Positions 48,080 through 59,018 of a stretch of DNA of 64,000 nucleotides are shown here, piece by piece. The notes beneath the pieces are model-generated. The model did not search any database. It saw only the letters and a list, made by a program, of their open reading frames with translations, and was not told the DNA's origin. The translations under genes and the position numbers were made by a program. Positions within the stretch are counted from its first letter, which is position 1; each line of letters opens with the position of its first letter. Source of the DNA: Lathyrus oleraceus (lineage: Eukaryota; Streptophyta; Magnoliopsida; Fabales; Fabaceae); NCBI RefSeq assembly GCF_024323335.1, contig NC_066581.1, forward strand, positions 181,033,330 through 181,097,329. Direction: 5' to 3'.

Positions 48080-51000
48080 CTACAAACCTTCCCAAAACTT
48101 CGATGTAAATCTAGGATCTCTGTCCGAAACAATACTCGACGGAATACCATGCAAACTTACAATCTTCTCAATATACAACTCGGCTAATCTCTCTAACGGA
48201 TAATCCATTCTGATCGGAATGAAATGAGCTGATTTCGTCAATCTATCTACAATCACCCAAATAGCTTCGAAATTCTTACTTGTCCTCGGTAAACCAGAAA
48301 CAAAATCCATACTGATACTATCCCACTTCCACTCTGGAATAGCCAACGGTTGCATTAGCCCAGACGGCTTCTGATGCTCTATCTTCGACTTCTGACAAGT
48401 CAAACAAGAATAAACAAAACTCACAATTTCTCTTTTCATTCCCGGCCACCAAAATAGCTTTTTCAAATCATGATACATCTTCGTGGCTCCAGGATGAATA
48501 CTCAGGCCACTACAATGTCCTTCCTCAAGAATACTCTTCTTAAGTTCGGTAACATCCGGAATACACACCCGATTACCAAATTTCAAAACACCATTCTCAT
48601 CAACTCTGAATTCACCACCTTGACCTTGATTCACTAGAGTCAACTTATCAACCAAAAGCACATCGGATTTCTGACCCTCTCTAATCTCATCCAGAATACC
48701 ACTCGTTAACTTCAACATTCCCAATTTAACACTATTGTGAGTACTCTCACACACCAAACTTAAGTCTCTAAACTGCTCAATTAAATCCAATTCCTTAACC
48801 ATTAACATAGACATATGCAATGATTTCCGACTCAATGCATCAGCCACTATGTTTGCTTTACCCGGATGGTAATTCAAACCAAAGTCATAATCCTTCAGAA
48901 ACTCTAACCATCTCCTCTGTCTCATATTCAGCTCTTTCTGATCAAACAAATACTTTAAACTTTTATGGTCACTGAAAACCTCAAATCTTGACCCGTACAA
49001 GTAATGCCTCCATAACTTCAGGACAAATACTACGGCTGCCAACTCTAAATCGTGTGTCGGATAGTTCCTCTCATGAACCCTCAGCTGTCTCGAAGCATAA
49101 GCTATAACTTGCTTATTCTGCATCAACACACCACCCAAACCCAACAATGAAGCATCACAGTAAACCTCAAATAGTTCTGACGGACTCGGTAATATCAGAA
49201 TAGGAGCAGTAGTCAACCTTCTCTTTAACTCTTGGAAACCTTCTTCACATTTTGAGTCCCAAACAAATGCTTGCCCCTTTCTAGTCAACATCGTCAACGG
49301 TAACGCCAACTTAGAAAATCCCTCAATAAACTTCCTATAATAACCAGCCAAACCAAGGAAACTTCGAATCTCAGCAACAGACTTCGGAGCTTCCCACTTA
49401 GATACTGCTTCTATCTTAGAAGGATCAACAGCAACACCACCTCTTGAAATCACATGACCAAGAAAACTAACCTCCTCTAACCAAAATTCACACTTGGATA
49501 GTTTAGCAAATAACTTCTTTTCTCGTAGAACTCCTAAAACCACTCTCAAATGCTCAACATGCTCTTCTTCAGATTTCGAATACACCAAAATATCATCAAT
49601 AAACACCACAACAAACTTGTCTAGGTACGGATGGAAAATCCTATTCATATACTCCATAAATACTCCAGGCGCATTAGTCACACCAAAAGGCATTACAGAA
49701 TACTCATAATGTCCATACCTTGTTCTGAAAGCAGTCTTCTGAATATCCTCAGATTTCACATGTATCTGATGATATCCCGACCTCAAATCTATTTTGCTGA
49801 ACACACTCGCACCAACCAACTGATCCATCAAATCATCAATCCTCGGCAAAGGATACCGATTCTTGATCGTCACTTTATTCAGTTGCCTGTAGTCCACACA
49901 CAACCTCATAGTACCTTCTTTCTTCTTAACCAATAACACTGGTGCACCCCACGGTGACACACTCGGACGAATAAATTTCTTATCCAACAGATCTTCCAGC
50001 TGACTCTTCAATTCAGCTAACTCAACAGCAGACATACGGTACGGAGCCATCGATATCGGTCTAGTACCAGGTACCAAATCAATCGAGAACTCAACTTCAC
50101 GCTTTGGCGGTAATTCATTCACTTCTTCCGGAAACACATCAGGAAAATCACACACCACGGCTAGATCGCAAATCACCAGTTTATCTTTAGCCTCCAAAGT
50201 CGCTAACAGCATAAACAACTCTGCCCCACCTGCTACTTCCTCATTCACCTGCCTTGCTGATAGAAACAAATCCTTACCTTCCTCAATCTCAGGAAATATC
50301 ACAGTCTTATCAAAACAGTTGATAGAAACTCGGTTAAACACCAACCAGTTCATACCCAAGATAACATCAATCTGCACTAATGGAAGACACACAAGGTCTA
50401 TCCCAAAGTCTCTACCAAAAATACTCAAAGGACAATTCAAACAAACTGAAGTAGTAGTCACTGAACCCTTCGCAGGAGTATCAATCACCATACCTCCAGG
50501 CATCTCAGATATCTCTAACTTAAGTTTCACAGCACAGTCCAAAGATATAAAGGAATGAGTAGCACCGGTGTCAATAATAGCTACAAGAGGAAAGTCATTA
50601 ATATAACACGTACCTCGGATCAAACGATCATCTGCAGAAGTCTCGGAACCCGATAAAGCAAAGACCTTGCCTCCCGACTGGTTCTCTTTCTTCGGCTTAG
50701 GACACTGTGGACTGATGTGACCCACCTCTCCACAGTTGAAACAAGTCATAGTCTTCAACCGGCACTCTGCAGCCAAGTGACCACCTTTGCCACACTTGAA
50801 ACACTTCTTCTCAGCACTGGTACACTCATGGAAACGATGTCCAGCCTGACCACATCTGTAACACTTAGCAGGAGCACTAGAGTCTCCCCCACTAGGCCTC
50901 TTCATCCCACTCTGTCTCTGGAAACCTTTGCCAGCTGCATACGGTTTCCCACGATCATTCTGATTCTTGCCTTTCCTATCAACCCTCTGCTGATAGCTTT

Positions 51001-51640
51001 CCGCTCTGGCTTTGGAATCCTGTTCAAAAATCCTGCAACAGTCCACCAAATCAGAAAACACTCTAATCCGCTGATACCCAATAGCCTGCTTAATCTCAGG
51101 ACGTAACCCGTTCTCAAACTTCACACATTTTGAAAATTCTCCAGCAGCCTCATTATAGGGAGTGTAATACTTTGACAGCTCTGTGAACTTAGCAGCATAC
51201 TCAGTAACAGACCGATTGCCCTGCTTCAATTCCAAGAACTCTATCTCTTTCTTTCCTCTGACATCCTCTGGAAAGTACTTCCTCAGGAATCTCTCTCTGA
51301 ACACAGCCCAAGTGATCTCAGTATTCCCAGCAGATTCCAACTCAGTGCGGGTAGCAACCCACCAATCATCTGCTTCTTCTGACAGCATATGCGTACCGAA
51401 CCTGACCTTCTGGTTATCGGCACACTCAGTCACTCGGAAGATTCTCTCTATCTCCTTCAACCACTTCTGAGCGCCATCTGGATCGTATGCTCCCTTGAAC
51501 ATTGGAGGATTGTTCTTCTGGAACTCACTCAATTGACGAGCAGCTCCCATTCCCACAACATTCGGATTTCCTCCAAGTACTCCAGCTAGCATACCCAGGG
51601 CCTCAGCAATCGCAGCATCATCTCTACCTCTTCCAGCCAT
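48080..51640 (-). CDS. gag-pol polyprotein of E (to premature stop)
   Basis: 1186 codons from ATG ([11 protein letters not shown]). Gag capsid about 40-215; three CCHC zinc knuckles at about 260-313 ([14 protein letters not shown] and two more); protease [10 protein letters not shown] about 355-365; RT about 500-740 with [12 protein letters not shown] and [11 protein letters not shown]; RNase H about 825-936 with [22 protein letters not shown] and VADALS; integrase zinc domain H..H..CLTC about 1041-1081, catalytic Asp at about 1111 (SMDFVSG) and 1172 (IVSDRDPRF). It ends at TAG 48080-48082, before the catalytic Glu. All visible catalytic motifs are conserved. It performs reverse transcription and integration of the element. 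Confidence 0.93.
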   Translation of the reverse strand: MAGRGRDDAAIAEALGMLAGVLGGNPNVVGMGAARQLSEFQKNNPPMFKGAYDPDGAQKWLKEIERIFRVTECADNQKVRFGTHMLSEEADDWWVATRTELESAGNTEITWAVFRERFLRKYFPEDVRGKKEIEFLELKQGNRSVTEYAAKFTELSKYYTPYNEAAGEFSKCVKFENGLRPEIKQAIGYQRIRVFSDLVDCCRIFEQDSKARAESYQQRVDRKGKNQNDRGKPYAAGKGFQRQSGMKRPSGGDSSAPAKCYRCGQAGHRFHECTSAEKKCFKCGKGGHLAAECRLKTMTCFNCGEVGHISPQCPKPKKENQSGGKVFALSGSETSADDRLIRGTCYINDFPLVAIIDTGATHSFISLDCAVKLKLEISEMPGGMVIDTPAKGSVTTTSVCLNCPLSIFGRDFGIDLVCLPLVQIDVILGMNWLVFNRVSINCFDKTVIFPEIEEGKDLFLSARQVNEEVAGGAELFMLLATLEAKDKLVICDLAVVCDFPDVFPEEVNELPPKREVEFSIDLVPGTRPISMAPYRMSAVELAELKSQLEDLLDKKFIRPSVSPWGAPVLLVKKKEGTMRLCVDYRQLNKVTIKNRYPLPRIDDLMDQLVGASVFSKIDLRSGYHQIHVKSEDIQKTAFRTRYGHYEYSVMPFGVTNAPGVFMEYMNRIFHPYLDKFVVVFIDDILVYSKSEEEHVEHLRVVLGVLREKKLFAKLSKCEFWLEEVSFLGHVISRGGVAVDPSKIEAVSKWEAPKSVAEIRSFLGLAGYYRKFIEGFSKLALPLTMLTRKGQAFVWDSKCEEGFQELKRRLTTAPILILPSPSELFEVYCDASLLGLGGVLMQNKQVIAYASRQLRVHERNYPTHDLELAAVVFVLKLWRHYLYGSRFEVFSDHKSLKYLFDQKELNMRQRRWLEFLKDYDFGLNYHPGKANIVADALSRKSLHMSMLMVKELDLIEQFRDLSLVCESTHNSVKLGMLKLTSGILDEIREGQKSDVLLVDKLTLVNQGQGGEFRVDENGVLKFGNRVCIPDVTELKKSILEEGHCSGLSIHPGATKMYHDLKKLFWWPGMKREIVSFVYSCLTCQKSKIEHQKPSGLMQPLAIPEWKWDSISMDFVSGLPRTSKNFEAIWVIVDRLTKSAHFIPIRMDYPLERLAELYIEKIVSLHGIPSSIVSDRDPRFTSKFWEGL

Positions 51641-51745
51641 CTCTATTCTGAAAACCCAACAAACTAAAACAATAAGTACTGATAGGGTTACACAACACCT
51701 ATCCCGTACAGGGGAAACAGAATAATTACGACTCGACTCGACCGA

Positions 51746-51761
51746 CTATGCTCTGATACCA
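51746..51761 (-). other. Primer-binding site of E (tRNA-iMet)
   Basis: The minus strand reads TGGTATCAGAGCATAG, the standard plant initiator-Met PBS, four bases after the LTR end. Confidence 0.92.
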
Positions 51762-51765
51762 CTAA

Positions 51766-53776
51766 TGTAACACCCTTCTAAAATACCCCAAAATTTAATT
51801 AAAATAACGTATATAAATAAGAGTAATTATGCAATCAAGGGTGTCACACAACATTACACACCATAAATAACTGTCATGCTCTTTTATTAACTCAAAACAT
51901 AAAACATTTGCACAATACGCAGCGGATAGAGATCAAATCGATCATTCGAAACATGTAACATATTACATATAAAATGGTTCACAACCAATCAATAAAACAT
52001 TCAAAGCATCCCATCCCGATGTTACATCTATCAGAGCATGACCCACTAAGGAGACCTCACTAGACTCCAAGCACTAGCTTCTACTCAATCACTGCTCGTT
52101 ACCTGAAAAATAGTTGTAAGGGTGAGTTCCTCAATCGATATAATAAGCATTATAAAATATCATGCAATGTTGAGTAATTTAACACATCAATCACCCTAAT
52201 CACATCACACATTCAGTAACGGCACATCAACTCGAATATCATACTCAATGTCAACACAATTCATACTCATGCTCAATGCCAACACAACACACGTATAACA
52301 TTGGAATACATCCATTCATATTAAACGCTACACATATATTATGCAATGAGACTCCATGCATGCGGTACCGACTATTCGTGAACATATAGTTCAACTTCAC
52401 CGACCAAATCCAGGTACGGCTACCAAGCTCACCAGTCCCACTCATTTGAGACCTAGTGACTCACATCACTAATTCCTCGCCATGGGAATTAGCTACCACC
52501 CCAAAGGCCATGCTATGCACGCTAATTCACCTAGCATGCAAACATCAAAAACAGTCCAAATGACTAACATCACTAATTCCTCACCATGGGAATTAGCTAC
52601 CACCATAAAGGCCATATTATGCACGCTAATCACCTAGCAATGCAACATCACAACAATAATCCACAATGGACCGATGCTCACTCTCTAAGCCATAAAACAG
52701 TCCATTCGCAACATATGCATAACATACACATTCACAACATTATGCATACCATCATACATTATCAACACATGTATCAACACATCATATCATATCAAATAAT
52801 TAAACACAGTATTAGCACACCCTACTAATACCTATACTGCTCAAAACAGCGGGAAATGATCCCTACTATATCACACACCGATATAGGCAACCATCAATTA
52901 GGCACACAACATTTAAATTAACAATTTTTCCACTCTGCAACAGTGTTAACCGGTTAACGCCCTGGATTAACCGGTTAACGCAGCACAAACACGCTTCCTG
53001 CCCAAAACTTAACAATGTTAACCGGTTAACGCCCTAGGTTAACCGGTTAACGCAGCACAAACAGCAATATCTCAGCAATCACAACAGTGTTAACCGGTTA
53101 ACGCCCTGGGTTAACCGGTTAACGCAAGCAAAACAGCAGTTTTTACACAACACAACACAGTGTTAACCGGTTAACACCCTGGGTTAACCGGTTAACGCAA
53201 GACAGAAGCTGTTCCTGCGCTAACACAAAGCAGAATGCAGAATTCTCCGCATTTTCCGCCGTTGGAGGACTTCGGGACCTCCGATTCTAATTCCGTAAAA
53301 AGCTACACGTCCAGAAATTTACGACACACACCATTATCGATTCAATTACAGTTTTCACACAACTTATTCATCACAATTTCTCAGCATTCCAAATCCCAAT
53401 TAGGGTCAATTCAACGGTTTATCACTACCCATTACATGCTAACCCATAATACCCATTAAACGACGATAAACCCCCCTTACCTGAGTTAATCCGGCGAATC
53501 TTTAAGCTTCAAGCTTTTCTCTTCTCCAACCTTTGCCCTTGCTCTTCCTCTTTGCCCTTTCTCCATTTTTCACTTTTCAGCCGCTTCTCTGTTTCACGTA
53601 AAACTCTTTTTACCAAATGGGATTCTTTTTCCTTATTTCACACTTATATATTTCCAATAATTATTATTCCAAAATAATAATAATAATAATCCAATAATTC
53701 CAATTATTTAATTAAATTAATAAATATAATATTAATTTAAATCAAATAATTATCTTATTTTTATTGGGGTGTTACA
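51766..53776 (-). repeat. 5' LTR of E
   Basis: 2011 bp, mate of 45217-47227. Palindrome array at 52945-53196; TATA-like site at 53643-53650. Confidence 0.93.
52945..53196. repeat. 72-bp repeat with paired 14-bp palindromes, E 5' LTR
   Basis: Same eight-site arrangement as 46396-46647, shifted by 6549 bp. Here the third site is the perfect palindrome, but one right-hand site has GATTAACC. Confidence 0.9.
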
Positions 53777-53781
53777 CTTAG
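53777..53781. repeat. Right target-site duplication of E (CTTAG)
   Basis: Exact copy of 45212-45216; gag of C resumes after it. Confidence 0.95.
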
Positions 53782-54435
53782 CGTCTTCAATTCCTTGCGA
53801 AGCTCAAGAAACTGATCTTTCATTTCATCCATTTTATCATGGACATCGGGACCCTCATACGGGCTCGAAGTGAAAAATGGTATCCTCTACACGAGGTAAG
53901 GTATGCACAACGGGAGGTGGTACAAACATGACCAGGCTAGATGTCGACATGGAAGCAAAAGTAGGCGCAAAACCTTCAGGCATAAAGTTGAACGGCATTC
54001 CCCAGGGGAATCCAGCAGGCATGGTAGGCGCAAAATGAGCGGTAGCAGCAGGCATGGTAGAGGTAGCCACCTTTGAAATATCAGTCCTCGCAGGAGGAGG
54101 AGTTGCAGGCGTTGGAGAAGATTGACTTTGAGCAGCAAGAACTGACTCTATCATGGCAGTCAGACGGGCGATCTCGTCCTTCAACTTTGCTCTAGATGCT
54201 CCATAATTCTCAAATGATTGGCGCGGGTGTTGTATCGATGAGTCAGCTTTGCTAAAGCACAAAAGAAACACCAATGAGACATCTGAAGAAAGAGAAACCT
54301 GCTTATGCAAATGATGCATTAAATATAATGCTTGTTTATTTATTTTTGTTTTCAAGGAACTTACTATATCATTTGCAAACATATATGTCAACAATTGAAA
54401 TAATTTTTGTATGACCAAAAATCTCTTTTTCATTT
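53782..54435 (-). pseudogene. gag N-terminal part of C
   Basis: Minus strand: a helical ASRAKLKDEIARLTAMIESV segment, a Pro/Ala/Met-rich stretch (PTPATPPPARTDISK, MPAGFPWGMPFNFMPEGF), then toward E an EMKDQFLELRKELKTL-like segment. This leads into the capsid sequence beyond E. The true start is unclear; codons before about 54250 look non-coding and a possible acceptor TTTAG lies near 54255. Confidence 0.65.
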
Positions 54436-54511
54436 ATATAATTGGAAGGAGTACACTGAGTACAATTTAAGAAACCAAAAATAAATACAAGAGAAAAGGA
54501 GACTAGTCATC

Positions 54512-55651
54512 CTAAGGATCCCTAACAACGTCAGAAGATCTGGCTGAAGGCGCGTACTTCCTTTGAATGCGTCGAATCTCGGTCTCAAAAGAATCCTTCA
54601 TCTGAGTCTTCTCGAGGACAAGCTGATCAACAATCTTCTTCCAAGCAACGGAAGGTAGAGGCATGCTAGAAGATGCAACCTCTGGCTCTCTATGTCTCTT
54701 CGTCACTCGGTCTTCAAGTAGCTCAATGAGTGCATCTTTGTCCTCAGACTCTAACTGCAACTCTTCATGTTTCTTGCTCAAAGCACGGAAACACTCTTCC
54801 CATATATCCTTCTCTTGCTTCATTTTGATGAGCGCATCTTCCAACTCCTCTACATCTTGGTTAGGGAGAGTTAATGGCTCAACCACAACCATAGACATAG
54901 GTCTTTAGCAAGGATAAGGTAGCTTCAACTCCAAATCTCTCTTCTTCACCCAAAGAGTGTAAGCCTCCAAAGTTACACAATTGCGCGGACTAAGCTCGGA
55001 TCTTCTATTTCAAATGTTGGGGATCTTTACCCATTATGCCAAGCATGCACAATCTTCTACTTCAAATGTTGGGGATCTTTACCCTCTTGATAGAAAATAC
55101 CTTCTAACAAAGTGTTATTAGGTTTGTCTCTCAAGGGGAACCCAAGTTGATGACGAGCCAAAGCACGGTTGTAGTTAATTCCTTCTTGTGTACCAATGAG
55201 AGGAACATTAGAGAATTCACCACAACTATCAATAATCTCCAAACTACTTAAAGACGGATCATACCAAACTATATCATCATTAGTGAGAGACATAAGTCTC
55301 AGATTTCTTCAAGTGAAGAGCTTCGGCAATAAGATTAGATCGGGGAATCTCCTCCAATCCATTAAAAGGTACTCTACTAGAAACAGGTATCCCCAAAAGA
55401 TGAGAATACTCCTCCAAGGTAGGCACAAGCTGAAAATCTGGGAAAGTGAAACAACGGTAGAGAGGATCATAGAACTGCACTAGCACACTCAAAAGTCCTT
55501 CAACCACATCAGCAGACAAGATGGACAAAAGCTTCCCATGACGTTGTTTGGAGTCCAAGGGATCTAATACAAAAGATGATAGCTTCCTTAACTCTTTCAA
55601 GTTGGGACCTCTGAAACTGTACTTCTTAGTGTTCCTTCGTCCACAATCCAT
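54512..55651 (-). pseudogene. ORF1 of C (Ogre-specific protein, function unknown)
   Basis: Starts MDCGRRNTKKYSFRGPNLKEL. The first part (DPLYRCFTFPDFQLVPTLEEYSHLLGIPV) has the spacing of the plant mobile domain/DUF family seen upstream of gag in Ogre elements. After a frameshift near 55290 it continues to 55057, then a duplicated patch (54997-55083) and stops break it. The tail 54512-54898 is charged and predicted coiled coil (EELEDALIKMKQEKDIWEECF). ORF1 before gag is a hallmark of Ogre; its role is not known. Confidence 0.75.
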
Positions 55652-56466
55652 GGACTAAAAATATTTGCAAATGATACCTTAGTTCTTTGAAATTTTTGTG
55701 GGATTAATGTTATGATGCGCATGAATGCATGAATGCAACAATCACAAATAAGGGATCACACACAATGCAAACAAACAAAGGTCAAGGGATGAATCAAGTC
55801 ATTGTCAAGATCAATCATCCATTTTGGTGGATTATGGTTTACACCTTATCAACACCCGAGTTCCATTGATTTTGACAAGACTTGATTGGATCAACAAAGA
55901 ATCAAGGGTTTGTTGTAAGTCACGAGCTTCGAGTCTGGGTAAAAACCTGTAGATCATGTTCTAAAAGTACCCAGAGTCTTAATTCCATCTATCGGATATT
56001 ACAGGTTAACATGACTGACTCATCGACCCAATATATTCTCAAGAGAAACTCGTATGAGTGTAGTATCGCATAACAACTATTATCAAGTCTACACATGAAC
56101 AGTTTCCGCACTACGTCCTAAATAGGCCAAGAGGGGGTAAATGTTTTACGGTCCTCAGCTTCTCGGACCCAAATTAGAGATAGTAATGCCTAACCACAAA
56201 TACTTGTGTGACATTTCCAAATCCAAAAGAGTCTCCACTGAGCAGATGGATCTCAAGCCAACTTGTTAAGGACTACTCTACATAAGTCGAACATGACTAT
56301 ACCATCCTCATATCTTAATTGCACTCAAGTTTGGGTTAGAACTTATCTCACCACTCAGAGATCACCAAGCACAACAAGCAGATTATATCACACATACATA
56401 TATACAAATATCACATATACACAAATATTTACACACAAAAAGTAGGCTAAACCCACTGGAGACTAC
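55652..56466 (-). other. 5' leader of C
   Basis: Non-coding, between ORF1 and PBS. Resembles the D leader, including ccattttggtggatta at 55829 and the block cacgagc...gtgtagtatcgc at 55920-56070. Short ORFs are chance. Confidence 0.7.
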
Positions 56467-56484
56467 TCCCTAGCAGAGTCGCCA
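56467..56484 (-). other. Primer-binding site of C (tRNA-Arg type)
   Basis: The minus strand reads TGGCGACTCTGCTAGGGA, nine bases from the LTR end. Confidence 0.82.
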
Positions 56485-56493
56485 CTTAACTTC

Positions 56494-58789
56494 TATAGCG
56501 GTAAATTCATGACCATCAAGCTCTGGATAAGCTAGAGATCAAATAACAAGAGTCGCCACCGCGCTTTTATTGTTTCCAACGGAAAAGGGAAAAGTACAAA
56601 CAAAACCCAAAAGTAAGAAGTTTTAAAATCAAAACTAATAAAATGTTACAGATTACAGGTAAGGGGGTTGGTTACACAGAGAGAAGGTGTTAGCACCCAA
56701 AGTGTCCTAGGTACTCCTAGGGAGCCCTTTTTGTGTGCATATGTATTTGGTACAAAATGATGTTTACAAACAAGTGGAATGGGGGGATGAGAAAAGAATT
56801 CATTAATTATATTTTTTTGTGTTTGACAAGCCCTTCGGACTCGTGCCTACGTACCAACATAAAAATGAGGAATCAAAACCTCGTAGTTTGTGATACAAAT
56901 TTGAATGTGGATGGATTGCTTTTAACAAAAAATTAAGTTTGAAAGGCACAAAGGCCTAAAATGGTTTGAACGAGTTAGTTCCTTTTTGGCTTTTGAAAGT
57001 TTAAGTCAAGTATAGTTAAGTTTATTTACAAATTTGATTTAAGAAAATAAGTTTGAAAATACAGTGGCATAAGGCCAAAGTTTCTATCTTTTTGCAAAGT
57101 GGCCACTGTTTAGAACAAAATAAGTTCAATCAAAGAAGAGTTTTTGAAAAGGGAGGGATATATTTTGAAATTAAAGAAATGGGGAGAAGATGAAGAGACT
57201 AATCCTATGCAAAAAATTAAAAGTTAAGAGTTCAAAAGATCTGATAAAATGGGTTACAATCCAATAGACAAGAATGTCAATAGAAACCCAGAATTCCCTT
57301 GGACATTTTGAATCAAGCAACACACAAATGCACAATTATATTATCTTGAAGAGCAAAGGCATCAAATAAAGATAGCCATATCCAAGCTTTAGCTATTCCA
57401 TGATCTTCTTCAAAATAGCCCATGTCGCAGATGAATTCCATAAGTCACGGGTTCAAAATAACAGCTTCACAATGATCATGTTGCAGATGAACTCAGAGGG
57501 ATCTTGAATGATGTATAAGATAAAGTTTCAAATCTCAAGCACTTGGTTTCTCAAAAAGTTGGCATTGGCCAAGTCCTTTAGCATAGGAATGTTACCTAAG
57601 TTCTAAGACCATTTGTCCAAGATCAAACCAATAGTCCACACAATAGTTTTTTAGGGTTTTTATTGTTATTATGTACATTAATAGTCAAATACCACACAAA
57701 CAAGCAAAGTATATACAAACAAGATATATCACACAATATGGTCCTAATGAAGGAAAAAATGTCAAGTTTCCACACAATACCATGAAAGAGGGGAGACTTA
57801 CAATCTCACTAACTAGAATGCTACGCCTTTTGTGTCACAAATTTAGCGCTATGTTAAGCAATCGTAAATGGGCTTATGTAGAAGTCACAACTATTTGAGG
57901 CTGGGCCATAGAATTTTAGTGTTAATGCATGTTTGAGACATAGTATAAGGGACTATGCTCATGAAACATACCACACACAAAAAGAATATGCAAAAGACGT
58001 GGCCTAATCTCATCCATACTTATGTTGATTTTTCAATCAACTAGCCTTTGGACTTTGAGATATCATAGGCCAAATGAAATGGAAGCATGGAGAAGGGGAA
58101 TAAGATGAAGAGGGAGGGGAGTCGATCAAAACTCAAATTGGTCAAAGGAGGATTTTTACCAAGTTAATATCATTCATTCATTTTGGGGGATGGAATGTAC
58201 ATTCCATCAATCTCCTAAATCCTATGATATTAACTTAACAAAGTCAAATCAACCTTGACCAAGGCCCAACAACAAGAGTCAAACACAAACAAGTCATCAC
58301 AATTGGTCAACAAAATTATTTGGCATATATTCAAATTAAAAATACTAAAATAAGGCATTTAAATTAAATATGGTTTGTCAAATTCCTAAAACCTCATCAA
58401 AACACCAAATAAGCGGCCATGAGATTTATTATAGGTCAAACAAGGTCAAAGGACCTTGGAGTAAAAATTTCAGAATTTTTAAAGACTTAAAAGTATTTTT
58501 AAATAATTAAAAATAAACACAAAGTCAATTAAATCATGAAAAATATTAATAATGATCCAAAAAAAATTTTTAATTCAGAATATGGAAAAGGAAATTATTT
58601 GAAATTTTCTGGTGAAACTCTCATATTTTTTGGATCAATATTAAAATTAATATGAATTAACGAAAATAATAGGAATAAATGAAAATCAGAAAATAGCAAA
58701 AAAACGTGGACCACTTGATCTCCCTCATTAATTGAGGTGGCATATCAAGTGGTACTCAGCGCACTTTCCACCGTGGACTTAAGTCAATG
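56494..58789 (-). repeat. 5' LTR of C, truncated by LTR G
   Basis: Matches 13845-16372 of the 3' LTR. The LTR 3' end is ...CGCTATA, a change from the usual CTACA. A deletion of about 250 bp relative to the 3' LTR is at about 57740 (missing 15097-15340). The match stops at 58789 where LTR G begins; the rest should lie right of the window. Confidence 0.85.
56706..56721 (-). other. U5 stem-loop of C 5' LTR, CCTAGG-AGTA-CCTAGG
   Basis: Perfect 6-bp stem with AGTA loop in sense. Confidence 0.65.
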
Positions 58790-59002
58790 TGTAGCGGGAA
58801 ATTCATGACCATCAAGCTATTGACAAGCTAGAGATCAAATAACCAGAGTCGCCACCACGCTTTTATTGTTTCCATGGGAAAAGGGAAAAAGTACGAACAA
58901 AACCCAAAAGTAAGAAGTTTTCAAATCAAAACTAATAAAAAGTCAGAGATCACAGGTAAGGGGGTTGGTTACACAGAGGGAAGGTGTTAGCACTCAAAGT
59001 GT

Positions 59003-59018
59003 CATAGGTACTCCTATG
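59003..59018 (-). other. U5 stem-loop of G, CATAGG-AGTA-CCTATG
   Basis: Both arms changed relative to CCTAGG/CCTAGG so that pairing is kept. Confidence 0.65.

Larger units (their letters stand above)
45217..53776 (-). mobile_element. Element E: Tekay/Del-type chromovirus, complete
   Basis: 8560 bp: two 2011-bp LTRs (TGTAACACCC...GGGTGTTACA), tRNA-iMet PBS, one gag-pol frame with a C-terminal chromodomain-like segment, PPT and 5-bp TSD. Inserted in gag of C. By eye the LTRs differ by about 17 substitutions (under 1 percent), so older than D but still young. Only one nonsense codon was seen in the polyprotein. Confidence 0.95.
13845..58789 (-). mobile_element. Element C: Ogre-type Ty3/gypsy retrotransposon, near full length, interrupted
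   Basis: Minus-strand order: 5' LTR (56494-58789, truncated by LTR G), PBS, leader, ORF1, gag (split by element E), protease, intron, RT, gypsy RNase H, aRNH, integrase, post-pol structured block, repeat-rich 3' UTR (split by element D), PPT, 3' LTR. Removing D and E leaves about 19 kb of C in view. The coding part has at least four nonsense codons and several frameshifts, so C is not autonomous. The two LTRs differ clearly, including a deletion of about 250 bp in the 5' one, so C is much older than D or E. Confidence 0.88.

Noticed and set aside
50717..51106. 129-aa plus-strand ORF and other plus-strand ORFs over 48000-51640
   Set aside because: Antisense shadows of the E gag-pol frame, whose domains are unambiguous on the minus strand.
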